A stretch of 49,021 nucleotides of DNA from Flavobacteriaceae bacterium (GTDB lineage Bacteria; Bacteroidota; Bacteroidia; Flavobacteriales; Flavobacteriaceae), in contig CANGUP010000004.1 in assembly GCA_947457105.1 (NCBI GenBank), forward strand, positions 1 through 49,021, written 5' to 3'. A program made the translations under genes and the position numbers. Positions 15,853 to 24,570 of this stretch are shown here, piece by piece (positions within the stretch are counted from its first letter, which is position 1; each line of letters starts with the position of its first letter). Below the pieces are notes generated by a model. The model was not told the DNA's origin. It saw only the letters and a program-made list of their open reading frames with translations, and made no database searches.

Positions 15853-16725
15853 TTATTTTCTGGTTTTAAATCGAATTAATAAATACAAAGCTACTCCAAA
15901 TGGAACTGCCAGTAAAGTTAACAATTTCTCTGAAGAGTCTTTTAAAAAGTTACTACGTTTTAAAATAATACAACTCGATATGTAATGTATTGCTTCTATG
16001 AATTTTCTTTTGGTAGATTTAGAATAGCGCATCGTCGTTATCCTATTGTATATAAATCCCTTTGGGTATTTCATATATTGATAAAACATCGTATTACTCG
16101 AACCTGTTGGCTGGTAATCAACAATAACTAATACCTCATTTAAGGTAGCCATTTGATAGTCTTTATCTACAAATAGATATTTTGTACCTAACCCAACATA
16201 ACGTTCTCCTTCAAAAATTGGATATTCAGGGTATTTAGTGATAATTTCAGTTCGGTAAACCAATTTTTTATCACCTGTTCCACCATTATTGTAGAAATCC
16301 TCTAAAGTAGTAAACTCAGTAGTAAATTTGGATCCCAAAATCACACCTGATTCTAAAGCATCTAAACCAATAAGTCCAGCATACTTTTTTTGATCAATAG
16401 TTTCCCATTTTGATAAAATCAAGGCAACGCCATTCAAAGGTATGTAATCGTCAGAATCTATACAAGTATTCAAAGTAGCTTTTATAGCTCTATAAGCCGT
16501 GTTATGAGCGCCATGCATTCCTTGATTTTCTTGGTAGATATAGTTTATTGGAATCTTATTCTCCTTAATCCAACTTGATACTAGCGCTTTTGTATCGTCA
16601 GTGGAACCATCGTCAACAACCAACCAATCAAAATCTTGACAAGTTTGATTACACAAACTTTCATAAAGTCTGGGAAGTAAATGAGCTCTATTAAAAGCTG
16701 GTGTGAAAATGGTTAACTTCTTCAT
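15853..16725 (-). CDS. Glycosyltransferase family 2
   Basis: This 290-residue GT-A enzyme has LTIFTPAFNRAHLLPRLYES, WLVVDDGSTDDTKALV and the metal site TCIDSDDYIPLNGV. It resembles the GT2 enzyme at 24571-25476 (FNRGSLLPRLYQS, DGTKAVV), so the two are probably paralogues using related substrates. A hydrophobic segment near the C terminus (LLTLLAVPFGVALYLLIRF) may attach it to the membrane. Its ATG overlaps the stop of the preceding GT4 gene by four bases (ATGA). Specificity unknown. Confidence 0.82.
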   Translation of the reverse strand: MKKLTIFTPAFNRAHLLPRLYESLCNQTCQDFDWLVVDDGSTDDTKALVSSWIKENKIPINYIYQENQGMHGAHNTAYRAIKATLNTCIDSDDYIPLNGVALILSKWETIDQKKYAGLIGLDALESGVILGSKFTTEFTTLEDFYNNGGTGDKKLVYRTEIITKYPEYPIFEGERYVGLGTKYLFVDKDYQMATLNEVLVIVDYQPTGSSNTMFYQYMKYPKGFIYNRITTMRYSKSTKRKFIEAIHYISSCIILKRSNFLKDSSEKLLTLLAVPFGVALYLLIRFKTRK

Positions 16726-17837
16726 GAATGTTGTTGCAATAGTTGTAAATATTTTTCTTGTAGAAGGATAACATTTTTGTTAATATCATATCCTTTATAA
16801 ATGACAACTTGAGAAACATCTTTCTTAATAAAATCATTTTGAGAATGAATAGTTTGCGCCCATACTAATGCTGATTCCTTTAGAGAAATAACTTTTACAT
16901 TATCATTTACAATTATTGCTTCCTTAGGTACACCATCAGAAATATAACATTTTACACCACTTGCTTGTGCTTCAACCAAAGAAACTGGCAATCCTTCAAA
17001 CAAAGAAGGAAACAAAAACACATCCATTGCTTGAAGCAATTCGTTTACATCACTTCGTAATCCGAGAAAAATTACATTTTTTTCAAGTTGTAAACCAGCA
17101 ATTTTTTTTTTCATAGATTCCATTAACTGACCATTACCAACCAAAAAAAGTTTTCTATTTAAATTCAATTTCACCAATTCAGCGAAAACTTCAATAAGAA
17201 ATTCATGATTTTTTTGTTCGTTAAAGCGACCTACATGAATAAAATTTTGTGTGGTAGATGCTTCTAATTGTTTTCTTATCTGAAGACTTTTGACTTCATC
17301 ATAAGCAAACATTTTAGTATCAACAGCATTAGTCATTGTAAAGGCTTTACTAGCATTTTTTTTACCAAAAAGCCATACAGCGGCATCATAGCCACAACTA
17401 AAATAGGTATTTATGTAACGCATCATTCGCTTTTTATAATAATATCTAAAAGGCGATTTCAAATTCCAACCATCTGTGGCATTGTGACCGTGAGCAATAA
17501 TTACTGGAGTATTTCTTTTTTGTGCTTCTTGATAAATATAAATTCCCAATTCTGAACAATTTCCATGAATTATTGGATAAGTATGTTGGTCAAAAAATAA
17601 GGCAATCTGTTTTTTATACTCTTTAATCTTCAGCGGATTAAAAGGTGGCAATCTATATATTTTCCCTCCCAAAGCAATAATCTCATCTTCATAAGCACCT
17701 GGCTCTTCACGATGAACAATAAAATCAAACTGAAATTTAGATCTATCGAAATTTCGGTAGTAGTTCATCACGTTGGTTTCTGCTCCACCGCGATTGAGTA
17801 TGGTAAAAAGTTGTAAAATTCTAATTGGAAGTTCCAT
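16722..17837 (-). CDS. Glycosyltransferase family 4, EpsF-like
   Basis: This 371-residue GT-B enzyme has the EpsF/CapM-type opening IRILQLFTILNRGGAETNVM and FDFIVHREEPGAYEDEI. IAHGHNATDGW lies in the acceptor domain. The donor domain has FIHVGRFNEQKNHEFLIEVF and a full EX7E in FEGLPVSLVEAQASG. It probably adds a hexose or N-acetylhexosamine to the lipid-linked oligosaccharide. It overlaps the next gene by an ATGA junction and follows the GT2 gene at 17845 by 7 bp, so it is part of a tightly coupled run. Confidence 0.84.
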   Translation of the reverse strand: MELPIRILQLFTILNRGGAETNVMNYYRNFDRSKFQFDFIVHREEPGAYEDEIIALGGKIYRLPPFNPLKIKEYKKQIALFFDQHTYPIIHGNCSELGIYIYQEAQKRNTPVIIAHGHNATDGWNLKSPFRYYYKKRMMRYINTYFSCGYDAAVWLFGKKNASKAFTMTNAVDTKMFAYDEVKSLQIRKQLEASTTQNFIHVGRFNEQKNHEFLIEVFAELVKLNLNRKLFLVGNGQLMESMKKKIAGLQLEKNVIFLGLRSDVNELLQAMDVFLFPSLFEGLPVSLVEAQASGVKCYISDGVPKEAIIVNDNVKVISLKESALVWAQTIHSQNDFIKKDVSQVVIYKGYDINKNVILLQEKYLQLLQQHS

Positions 17838-17844
17838 TTTGAAA

Positions 17845-18876
17845 TTACTTTTTAATTATTTTTTTAATCGCTAGTAACAATAATAGTAAAGGAACTGTTA
17901 ATTTATATTTAGAAAAAAAGAAAAATAATTTCCAATGAATAGGAAAATAGCACAATTCCAAATTTCTAAAGGCTACTTTATGATGTCTAGAATTAAGAAC
18001 CGTTTTCATGTTCTTACATTTTGTAAAAAAAGAAGCTTTGTTAAAAGATTCATTCAAACCCAACCCAATAAGACTAAGACATATTCTATTGTTGAAAGCT
18101 TCTAGATAGTCGGTTCCTTTATTATGCTTTTTTAATTGTTCCGAAAGCAAATCGAACATATGATTGGTCTTGTCTAATAAACTATTTTTGTAATTTGAAG
18201 TAATAGACTCTGAATTAAACTTTCTATAGTTATACATTGGCACATCCAAAATGTAAACCGATTTTGACTGGTTGAGATACTCCCAAGTAAAAAAACCATC
18301 TTCCCAAGCTCCTATTTCACTAAGATTTTTAGCTTGAATTTTGTTTTCTTTAATGATAGCCGATTTATATAGTTTACCCCAAGCCGTAACTAAAGTTTCT
18401 AAATGACTTGGGTCTGAAAGTTCTTCTTTAATAGGACCTGTAATTCTTCTTTGCATAAAAGCAGCTTCATATTTTCCATTTAAACCAAAAACTCTAGCTA
18501 CTTGTGTAGTTGGATATTCTTTGTAAAAAGAAAAGCAAACCAAATCTACTTCATCAATTTTAGAAAATGCAGTTTCTATGGCATGCAATTCCATCCAATC
18601 ATCACTATCAACAAACATTAAATAAGCACCTTTTGCATTTTCGACACCTGTATTTCTTGCTCCAGCTAATCCTTTATTTGCTTGAGAAATAACAACGATT
18701 CTAGAATCTAATTGTTCATAAACTTCACATATCTTTAGACTATCATCCGTTGAACCATCATTTACAAGAATAATTTCTAGGTTTTTAAAGGTTTGATTAA
18801 TTATACTATCCAAACATTGCTTCAAGTATTTTGAAACATTATAAACAGGAATAATAACACTAATCAATGGACTCAT
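17845..18876 (-). CDS. Glycosyltransferase family 2
   Basis: This is a GT-A enzyme of 343 residues from the preferred ATG at 18874-18876 (MSPLISVIIPVYNVSKYLK). The ORF track begins 8 codons earlier at a TTG that would overlap the upstream polymerase gene and adds nothing to the fold. Motifs are LEIILVNDGSTDDSLKI, MFVDSDDWMELHAIE and, near residue 185, IGAWEDGFFTWEYL, the ED motif of polymerising GT2 enzymes. A basic, hydrophobic C terminus (LTVPLLLLLLAIKKIIKK) suggests membrane contact. The transferred sugar is unknown. Confidence 0.84.
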   Translation of the reverse strand: MSPLISVIIPVYNVSKYLKQCLDSIINQTFKNLEIILVNDGSTDDSLKICEVYEQLDSRIVVISQANKGLAGARNTGVENAKGAYLMFVDSDDWMELHAIETAFSKIDEVDLVCFSFYKEYPTTQVARVFGLNGKYEAAFMQRRITGPIKEELSDPSHLETLVTAWGKLYKSAIIKENKIQAKNLSEIGAWEDGFFTWEYLNQSKSVYILDVPMYNYRKFNSESITSNYKNSLLDKTNHMFDLLSEQLKKHNKGTDYLEAFNNRICLSLIGLGLNESFNKASFFTKCKNMKTVLNSRHHKVAFRNLELCYFPIHWKLFFFFSKYKLTVPLLLLLLAIKKIIKK

Positions 18877-18883
18877 TTTTAAT

Positions 18884-19981
18884 TTATAATTTATATACAA
18901 ATACGTTCATTATATAAGTAAAAGCAAAATAAGCTAAAATAATTCGCACTACAACTTGATGTTGATTTTCAAAAAATTTATGTTTTATAAGAGGATAAAT
19001 AATAACAACACCCAACATAAACCATGACAAATAAGCCAAACGGTTGGAATAGTTAGCTCTAATTACCAATATCCAAAAAGCATTGCAAAACAAGTAAATA
19101 TTTAATAATTGTAAATACATTTTGTCTTGATACTTTCTCCTAAATATATAATACCATCCTGCAAATACTCCTGAAGCACTATATAAAAGAAAATCCCAAC
19201 GAAAACCTACATTCAATTCTACTCCTTCTGCTGCTTGATCAAACTGTCCAAAATACCCTTCTACTGCTTTTTCTTCAACAATTCCAATAGTCATGAAGAA
19301 ATTTATAAAAAAACCACCTAAAGCCAAAGATAAAGGAATACAGGCTAGCCAAAAATAAAAATAAGCTTTTGAATTGTTGTAAACTAAAGTTGCTATATAT
19401 GCAAATAATGGCAACAACATCGATTTATGTACAAAAGTACTAGCAAACAATATTGTTAGAATCACAAAGTTTTTTTCTTTAGACAATCCGTACAAAAAAA
19501 GACTTGTGGCTATACCATTTCGCAGTCCATTGGTACCATAAGTCCAAAAAGAAAAAGAAATTACAAGCATAAAGAAACCATAAAACCAGTAGTCTTTAAA
19601 GAACTTTTTACAAGCTAGATACAAAGGAACTAAATACAAAATGGTACATAGAAAGAAAAACACAGAAGAACTGGCTACTTGAGCTATACCAAATTTAAAA
19701 TATTCGAAAAATAAATCTTTTTCAATCTTTAATGGTGCTCCTGAAACATACGTTTGAAATTGTCTATCATAAATTACCATATCTCCAAATCGATAATTCA
19801 GTGGACGCAAACCAATATAAAATAATAAAATAACAAAAATGATAAAACCCAGAACGTTTTTAGTATTCAAATTTTGAGACGACTCTAATTTTGTAAAACC
19901 TTGAGCCAATACAAACAAGGTCATTAACAATAAAAATTGATAATACAAGTTAGTGTAATATTCTGCAGGTATTAGATTCAT
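18884..19981 (-). CDS. EpsG-like polytopic membrane protein, probable polysaccharide polymerase
   Basis: This 365-residue protein has about ten hydrophobic segments, starting FLLLMTLFVLAQGF and VLGFIIFVILLFYIGLRPL and ending VVVRIILAYFAFTYIMNV. YIGLRPLNYRFGDMVIYDRQF is the loop found after the second helix in EpsG-family proteins. LRNGIATSLFLYGL and ATFVHKSMLLPLFAYI are the conserved R and H motifs of the family. Such proteins fill the Wzy polymerase role in capsule and exopolysaccharide loci. It is the only polymerase candidate in the window. Its ATG shares one base with the stop of the acetyltransferase gene that follows (TAATG). Confidence 0.8.
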   Translation of the reverse strand: MNLIPAEYYTNLYYQFLLLMTLFVLAQGFTKLESSQNLNTKNVLGFIIFVILLFYIGLRPLNYRFGDMVIYDRQFQTYVSGAPLKIEKDLFFEYFKFGIAQVASSSVFFFLCTILYLVPLYLACKKFFKDYWFYGFFMLVISFSFWTYGTNGLRNGIATSLFLYGLSKEKNFVILTILFASTFVHKSMLLPLFAYIATLVYNNSKAYFYFWLACIPLSLALGGFFINFFMTIGIVEEKAVEGYFGQFDQAAEGVELNVGFRWDFLLYSASGVFAGWYYIFRRKYQDKMYLQLLNIYLFCNAFWILVIRANYSNRLAYLSWFMLGVVIIYPLIKHKFFENQHQVVVRIILAYFAFTYIMNVFVYKL

Positions 19982-20547
19982 TAACTATTTTTTTTGACTA
20001 TTCTTGCAGGATTTCCTACAGCAACTCCATTTACTGGAACATCTTTAACAACCACAGCTCCTGCACCAATTATGGCATTATCACCAATGGTTACACCTCC
20101 AATTACAATACATCCGGCGTGCAACTTTACATTATTTCCAATGATTGGTTTTTTACCCTCTTTTTCACCCAAAGTAACTAGATGATTTACATAAACATTT
20201 TCTCCAATAGAAGCAGCGTTAAGTATTGTTGCATATGGATGAGCTAATTGCAATCCGGCTCCTATTTTAGTGTGTGTATCGATTATAAATGAGTCTTGTT
20301 TGGGATAGAAAATTCGTAATATTTTCGAGAAAATCCCTTGTGTTCTGAAGTAAAACAAAGTTCTATAATACTTACTCAATAGTAACTCTTTAGTTAAATC
20401 ATAACATTGATTAATAACTCCTTGCTTTGTTGTAGTTCTAGCATACAAATCTCGAACAATAACCTCTTTATTACTAGATAACAAAAACAATATTCCATGC
20501 GGAATAAAAAATAATTGACCAATAAATAAAATTAGTGTTCTCATCAT
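19981..20547 (-). CDS. Serine acetyltransferase-like O-acetyltransferase of the glycan locus
   Basis: This 188-residue protein has a helical N-terminal part and a left-handed beta helix of CysE type: FIIDTHTKIGAGLQLAHPYA, IGENVYVNHLVTLGE, LHAGCIVIGGVTIGDNAIIG and VAVGNPARIVKK. True serine acetyltransferases are longer and have a longer N-terminal helical domain. In capsule loci this short form is usually a sugar O-acetyltransferase. The start has two ATG codons in a row (MMRTLIL); the second overlaps the stop of the upstream GT4 gene. It probably acetylates a sugar hydroxyl of the repeat unit. Confidence 0.78.
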   Translation of the reverse strand: MMRTLILFIGQLFFIPHGILFLLSSNKEVIVRDLYARTTTKQGVINQCYDLTKELLLSKYYRTLFYFRTQGIFSKILRIFYPKQDSFIIDTHTKIGAGLQLAHPYATILNAASIGENVYVNHLVTLGEKEGKKPIIGNNVKLHAGCIVIGGVTIGDNAIIGAGAVVVKDVPVNGVAVGNPARIVKKNS

Positions 20548-21650
20548 GATTTAGCAAATATAATAGTATTCCATAGATTCATCACTTTTGAAAGAATATA
20601 ATTCGATGCATTATGTTTTGTATTGTTTCCTAAAGTATCCAAAAGTAGAGTATCATTAGAGAGTTCCTCTAGTCGATTTACAAAAGTATTTTGGTCTTCA
20701 ACTGGTATTAAAAAACCATCTTTTGCTTCGTGAATAATGTTTCTTGGTCCAGTAGGGCAATCAAAAGAAATTACAGGAACACCTACAGCATTAGCTTCTA
20801 AAATAACCATAGGAAAACATTCTTGAATAGAGGTCATTAATAAAATCCTTGCGCTTTGTAAAACCTTTAAAACTTCATTAGTTTGTCCTTTGAATATTAT
20901 TGTTGATTGCAATTGCTTATCTTGAACTAAATTAAATATTTTTTGATAATATTCATTCCCAATAGAACCATATAAATGCAATTCCCACTTTGGATGATTC
21001 TTGCAAAACTGTTCCCAAATTGCTACCATACTTTCTAATTGCTTTACTGGAGCAAATCTAACAATAGCTATGGCTACAAGTGGTCTTTGAGATAAAGCAA
21101 TTAAAGGTTCGTTTAACTCCTCCTCAATTGGATTTGGAATTACAACCGTGTTATTTGAATAATAAAAGCTTTGCTCTTCTTTACTCAAAACTACTAAATA
21201 ATCATATTTTGACTCAATAAAAATGAGTAGTCTATTTTTAATTCCTTGTCTAGTATCATAAAACTTAGTGTAATGAAACTCCTTTATTATTTTAGACTTT
21301 TTGGTTATCAAAAAAGGCAAAACATAAGTCATTGGAATATGCGACGCAACCAATATAAAATCGGGCTTTTTCTTAATTATAAATTGTTGAAGTCTAACAA
21401 TATTTTTAAGTAATTTTAAAACGCTCGTTAAACTAAAATAACTCTTTTTTCTATCAAAATCTATAGCCAAATCTTGAAATATAACCTCTTTATTTAATTT
21501 ATAAACTAAAGGCTTCCCTCCTTGTTCGGTGCTTAAAATAGTAACTTCATAGCCAAAAACAGTGCTCCAATAATTAGCTTTTATAGCAACCAATTTTTCA
21601 ATTCCACCATGAGAATGCATTTGATCGACTAGGATAACTATTTTTTTCAT
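20544..21650 (-). CDS. Glycosyltransferase family 4
   Basis: This 368-residue GT-B enzyme starts KKIVILVDQMHSHGGIEKLV and has EVTILSTEQGG, LVASHIPMTYVL, VAIAIVRFAPVKQLESMV and a full EX7E in IQECFPMVILEANAVGVPV. It is similar in plan to the GT4 encoded just upstream at 21741 (GGLERVLSIKASYLAEKMGY), so the two look like related, possibly duplicated, transferases. Between them sits a 29-codon remnant ORF. It is likely membrane-associated and cytoplasmic. Sugar unknown. Confidence 0.83.
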   Translation of the reverse strand: MKKIVILVDQMHSHGGIEKLVAIKANYWSTVFGYEVTILSTEQGGKPLVYKLNKEVIFQDLAIDFDRKKSYFSLTSVLKLLKNIVRLQQFIIKKKPDFILVASHIPMTYVLPFLITKKSKIIKEFHYTKFYDTRQGIKNRLLIFIESKYDYLVVLSKEEQSFYYSNNTVVIPNPIEEELNEPLIALSQRPLVAIAIVRFAPVKQLESMVAIWEQFCKNHPKWELHLYGSIGNEYYQKIFNLVQDKQLQSTIIFKGQTNEVLKVLQSARILLMTSIQECFPMVILEANAVGVPVISFDCPTGPRNIIHEAKDGFLIPVEDQNTFVNRLEELSNDTLLLDTLGNNTKHNASNYILSKVMNLWNTIIFAKS

Positions 21651-21654
21651 ATGT

Positions 21655-21744
21655 TTAAATATTATTTTTAAGAGGTAACATATGGTATCGCTTTTTAATA
21701 ATAGGTGTTTGCTTGTGCAAAATTATTTTTAGTAGCGATTTCAT
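21655..21744 (-). pseudogene. 29-codon ORF coupled to the upstream gene by ATGA, probable gene remnant
   Basis: The ORF opens with an ATG at 21742-21744 that overlaps the TGA of the upstream GT4 gene in the ATGA pattern used throughout this locus, and it stops at 21655. The product begins MKSLLKIILHK and contains KKRYHMLPLKN, a basic peptide with no recognised domain. The gap at 3407-3579 holds a related opening (MKSPLATFLRK) and a related RYH segment. I read both as remnants of the start of one gene family, left at module joints. A genuine 29-residue protein cannot be excluded. Confidence 0.45.
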
Positions 21745-22835
21745 GATGTCAACGATTTAAAAAGTGCATCCCATTGATTGCAAATTGTTTCAGGTAAAAA
21801 TCGCTTTACATTGACTTTTGCATTGTTTCCCATCTTAGTTCTCAAACCATCATTTTCGATTAGCAACAATAACTTTTGAGCCAATAATGTTATATCACCA
21901 TTAGAAACTAAAAAACCGTCTTCACCATCAGCAATAATATCGCTAGGACCATATGGACAATCAAACGACAAACATGGAACTCCACATGCCATAGCCTCAA
22001 TTAACACCATTCCGAAACCTTCATAACGAGATGACATTATATATATAGAAGATTCTAAATATTTGACTTCTATATTTTTTACTGGATCAAAAAATTGGAC
22101 ATTGGAAGAAATCCCCAAAGAACTAGCTTGAGCTTCTAAACCTTCTGATGGCTCTTTCTTTCCGTAAATTTCTAATTGCCAATCTGGCTGTTGAGCAACC
22201 ACTTTTTGCCATGCTTGCAATAATAAATCATAACCTTTCTGATGACTTTGTTTACCTACCGCAATAACTTTTTTAGCAGTTAGAGTAGCAGAGGCTTCTG
22301 GATAAAAAGACAACGGATTAGAAATAACTTCTAAATTTTGTAAAGGCCATTCTTTTCTATTTTCGTTAGTAAGCACAACGAATTTATCGTATTTTTTTGC
22401 TAAAACATTCATCAAAAAGAATTGAAACTTTGTGGCAGTTCTTTTTAAAAATCCTGCATTTTTTCCAATCGAAATGGTTTTGGAAACATGACGTTCATAA
22501 ACCATTTTGGCTTTTGACTTAATCAATAAAGGAAGAAAAAAAGCTTTCAATCCATCATCGCAAACCAAAATCACATCAGGTTTTACTTGAGAAACCACCT
22601 TTTTTAACCCAGAAATATAACTTTTTATATACGATACTGGATTTCCTGAAACTGAAATACTTTGCAAATTTATTTTAGGACTAAAGTCATAAAACAAATT
22701 GAGATGCGAATCATTCAAACAAACAATATGAACTTCATAACCCATCTTTTCAGCCAAATAACTTGCCTTGATAGATAGAACACGTTCCAATCCACCTGAG
22801 CCATTTAAACCGTTTGTGATGTATAATAGTTTCAT
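21741..22835 (-). CDS. Glycosyltransferase family 4
   Basis: This 364-residue GT-B enzyme begins KLLYITNGLNGSGGLERVLS, with VHIVCLNDSHLNLFY, DVILVCDDGLKAFFLP and MVYERHVSK in the acceptor half. The donor half has VIAVGKQSHQKGYDLLLQAW, LEIYGKKEPSEGLE and a full EX7E in SRYEGFGMVLIEAMACGVP. This layout is typical of GalNAc/GlcNAc-type transferases of Gram-negative polysaccharide loci, but the sugar cannot be assigned. It follows the hydrolase-like gene after 3 bp. Confidence 0.84.
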   Translation of the reverse strand: MKLLYITNGLNGSGGLERVLSIKASYLAEKMGYEVHIVCLNDSHLNLFYDFSPKINLQSISVSGNPVSYIKSYISGLKKVVSQVKPDVILVCDDGLKAFFLPLLIKSKAKMVYERHVSKTISIGKNAGFLKRTATKFQFFLMNVLAKKYDKFVVLTNENRKEWPLQNLEVISNPLSFYPEASATLTAKKVIAVGKQSHQKGYDLLLQAWQKVVAQQPDWQLEIYGKKEPSEGLEAQASSLGISSNVQFFDPVKNIEVKYLESSIYIMSSRYEGFGMVLIEAMACGVPCLSFDCPYGPSDIIADGEDGFLVSNGDITLLAQKLLLLIENDGLRTKMGNNAKVNVKRFLPETICNQWDALFKSLTS

Positions 22836-22838
22836 GAA

Positions 22839-24002
22839 TTATGTATGGAAAATCGTTCTTAAACAAAATCCTTGTGTAAATGGTAAAATATCAAAGTGTT
22901 GCGAATGCACTCCAATAGTTTTAGTATCGCCTTGTGAAAAATCTACAACACCATCTCTTCGAGTTACTTGTTTTAAATAATTTAGAGCTTTAACTTTGGC
23001 TTGTTCACTTTCAGTAGCAATCGTTGAAATAGCTTTAGCTTTGGCAAAAAACCACGCTAAAGTGGCTGTAGTCGAGGAATCAAATTGAGATTGTCTATTC
23101 GTTATCAACCAATTCCAACTGCCATTATCATTTTGAAAAGAGAGTGCCATTTTCCCAAAAGCAATGACCATTTGAGTTACTTCTTCCTTTTCTGGATGAG
23201 ATTCTGGTAATTCACTCCAAGCATCAATTAATCCAATGGCATACCAACCTAAACCTCGTCCCCAACCGAATAATCCGACTGGTAAATTTGTTTTAATATT
23301 GTATGTATGACATGGTATAAAATGAGACGCTAACATTCCGTGAGCATTAAAAACACGTATTTGATTAATTCCTAAAGCAACCGCCTCTGGTTGATTAAAT
23401 AGTAAACCATAACGTACTAAAAATGGAGAAATGAAACCAATAGTATCTACATAACGATAATCTGAAGTATGCTTTCTATAGGCAATTGTACCATCAGTTC
23501 CTTTCAAATTTAAAATCATTTCGTACAAAAAATCGAAAGATGGTTTATAGTTTGCAAAATCAAAATTATCTAATTTCAATAAAGCATAACCTAAAATTAC
23601 TGAATCAACTTCTGCAGGTTTTACAATCCAATGACCTTGAGAAGTTAACTTTGATGACACAAAAGAAGCAATAGAAGCATTTACAGCAGCATCATTTGTT
23701 GCTTTTTGAGATTCATTCAATCCTAATAACAAAGCAGCTTCTTGCCAACTTTGAATAGCATTTCGCTTATAATTTCCTCTGAAAATATCAATGATTATTA
23801 ATCTATTATTATCTGTGACTTTAATTGTAGGTGTTTTTTTTAACCACTTTAGAGAGATGGTTTTTACTTTTTCTTTCCAAAGCATTTCGTTTGAAAGACT
23901 TCCAATTTTAATTCTACTTTGCCAAGTATTCAATTGCGGATACAAATCAACAACAAGAACGAATAAAATTGAAACTACCAATATAATTAGTACGTAAACC
24001 AT
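22839..24002 (-). CDS. Membrane-anchored GH88/GH105-like glycan hydrolase
   Basis: This 387-residue protein has an N-terminal signal-anchor (VYVLIILVVSILFVLVVDLY) and then an (alpha/alpha)6-barrel-like domain. VDTIGFISPFLVRYG corresponds to the aspartate-bearing motif of GH88/GH105 unsaturated glucuronyl and rhamnogalacturonyl hydrolases. FGWGRGLGWYAIGLIDAWSE matches the family's WGRGNGW motif, and HFDILPFTQGFCL the C-terminal helix. The domain would face the periplasm. A hydrolase inside a run of glycosyltransferases could trim, edit or recycle the glycan, or act as a transferase. It is closely packed between an acetyltransferase and a GT4 gene. The family call is good; the substrate is unknown. 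Confidence 0.72.
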   Translation of the reverse strand: MVYVLIILVVSILFVLVVDLYPQLNTWQSRIKIGSLSNEMLWKEKVKTISLKWLKKTPTIKVTDNNRLIIIDIFRGNYKRNAIQSWQEAALLLGLNESQKATNDAAVNASIASFVSSKLTSQGHWIVKPAEVDSVILGYALLKLDNFDFANYKPSFDFLYEMILNLKGTDGTIAYRKHTSDYRYVDTIGFISPFLVRYGLLFNQPEAVALGINQIRVFNAHGMLASHFIPCHTYNIKTNLPVGLFGWGRGLGWYAIGLIDAWSELPESHPEKEEVTQMVIAFGKMALSFQNDNGSWNWLITNRQSQFDSSTTATLAWFFAKAKAISTIATESEQAKVKALNYLKQVTRRDGVVDFSQGDTKTIGVHSQHFDILPFTQGFCLRTIFHT

Positions 24003-24008
24003 ATATTT

Positions 24009-24569
24009 TTATTTAACAAATCCTACAGAGTTTTCCATCTTTTCTATCATTTCATGCTTCATAGTATCAGAAATTGAAAATTCTAAAGTGTATTCTTCTC
24101 CAAATTTTGGTGCACCCTCGAAAGTTGATTTCAATTTAGTTTCATATTCGGCAATCGTGCAAATAACTCTTGCTGGATTTCCTGCTACAACAACATTTGG
24201 AGGAACCGATTTAGATACAATACTTCCTGCTCCAACTATGGAATTATGACCAATAGTTACACCTGGCATTATAAAAGCTCTAGCACCAATAAAACAATTA
24301 TTTCCTATTTTAATTTTACCGATTCTGGTATAATTCAAACTTCGTTTTGTGCTTGTATCGTGTGCTAACAAGTAAACTTGAGGCGCAAATACAACATCAT
24401 CTCCAATTTCAATAAGCCACGAATGAGCATAATCAATGATACAACCTTGTAAACCATAACAATTTTTTCCAACCTTCATTCCTGCTTTTAAATTTGCTTC
24501 TAAGGTGAGTTGTTCTGATGATATTCCTATTAATTTGTAATATATCTTCTGGAAAATTCTTTGAATCAT
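24009..24569 (-). CDS. Hexapeptide-repeat acyltransferase (maltose O-acetyltransferase-like)
   Basis: This 186-residue left-handed beta-helix protein contains LKAGMKVGKNCYGLQGCIID, IGDDVVFAPQVYLLAHDTST with the active-site histidine of the MAT group, IKIGNNCFIGARAFIMPG and VTIGHNSIVGAGSIVSKSVP, and VVAGNPARVICTI. It probably acetylates a sugar hydroxyl of the glycan with acetyl-CoA. One base separates its start from the end of the following-strand GT2 gene at 24571, and 6 bp separate its stop from the hydrolase-like gene, so these three are probably co-expressed. Confidence 0.8.
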   Translation of the reverse strand: MIQRIFQKIYYKLIGISSEQLTLEANLKAGMKVGKNCYGLQGCIIDYAHSWLIEIGDDVVFAPQVYLLAHDTSTKRSLNYTRIGKIKIGNNCFIGARAFIMPGVTIGHNSIVGAGSIVSKSVPPNVVVAGNPARVICTIAEYETKLKSTFEGAPKFGEEYTLEFSISDTMKHEMIEKMENSVGFVK

Positions 24570-24570
24570 A

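Noticed and set aside
18877-18900. TTG start 8 codons upstream for the GT2 gene at 17845
   Set aside because: The ATG at 18874-18876 gives the standard GT2 N terminus and avoids overlap with the polymerase gene.
19981-20547. True serine acetyltransferase (cysteine synthesis)
   Set aside because: It is shorter than typical CysE and sits within a coupled glycan gene run, so a sugar O-acetyltransferase is more likely, though CysE-like activity is not excluded.
21718-21725. TAATTTTG as a -7 promoter element for the GT4 at 20544
   Set aside because: No -33 element lies at suitable spacing, and the match is within the remnant ORF.
22768-22980. Plus-strand ORF of 70 aa across the junction of two minus-strand genes
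   Set aside because: It overlaps two well-supported genes, has no promoter or recognisable motif, and is typical of antisense shadows in this AT-rich locus.
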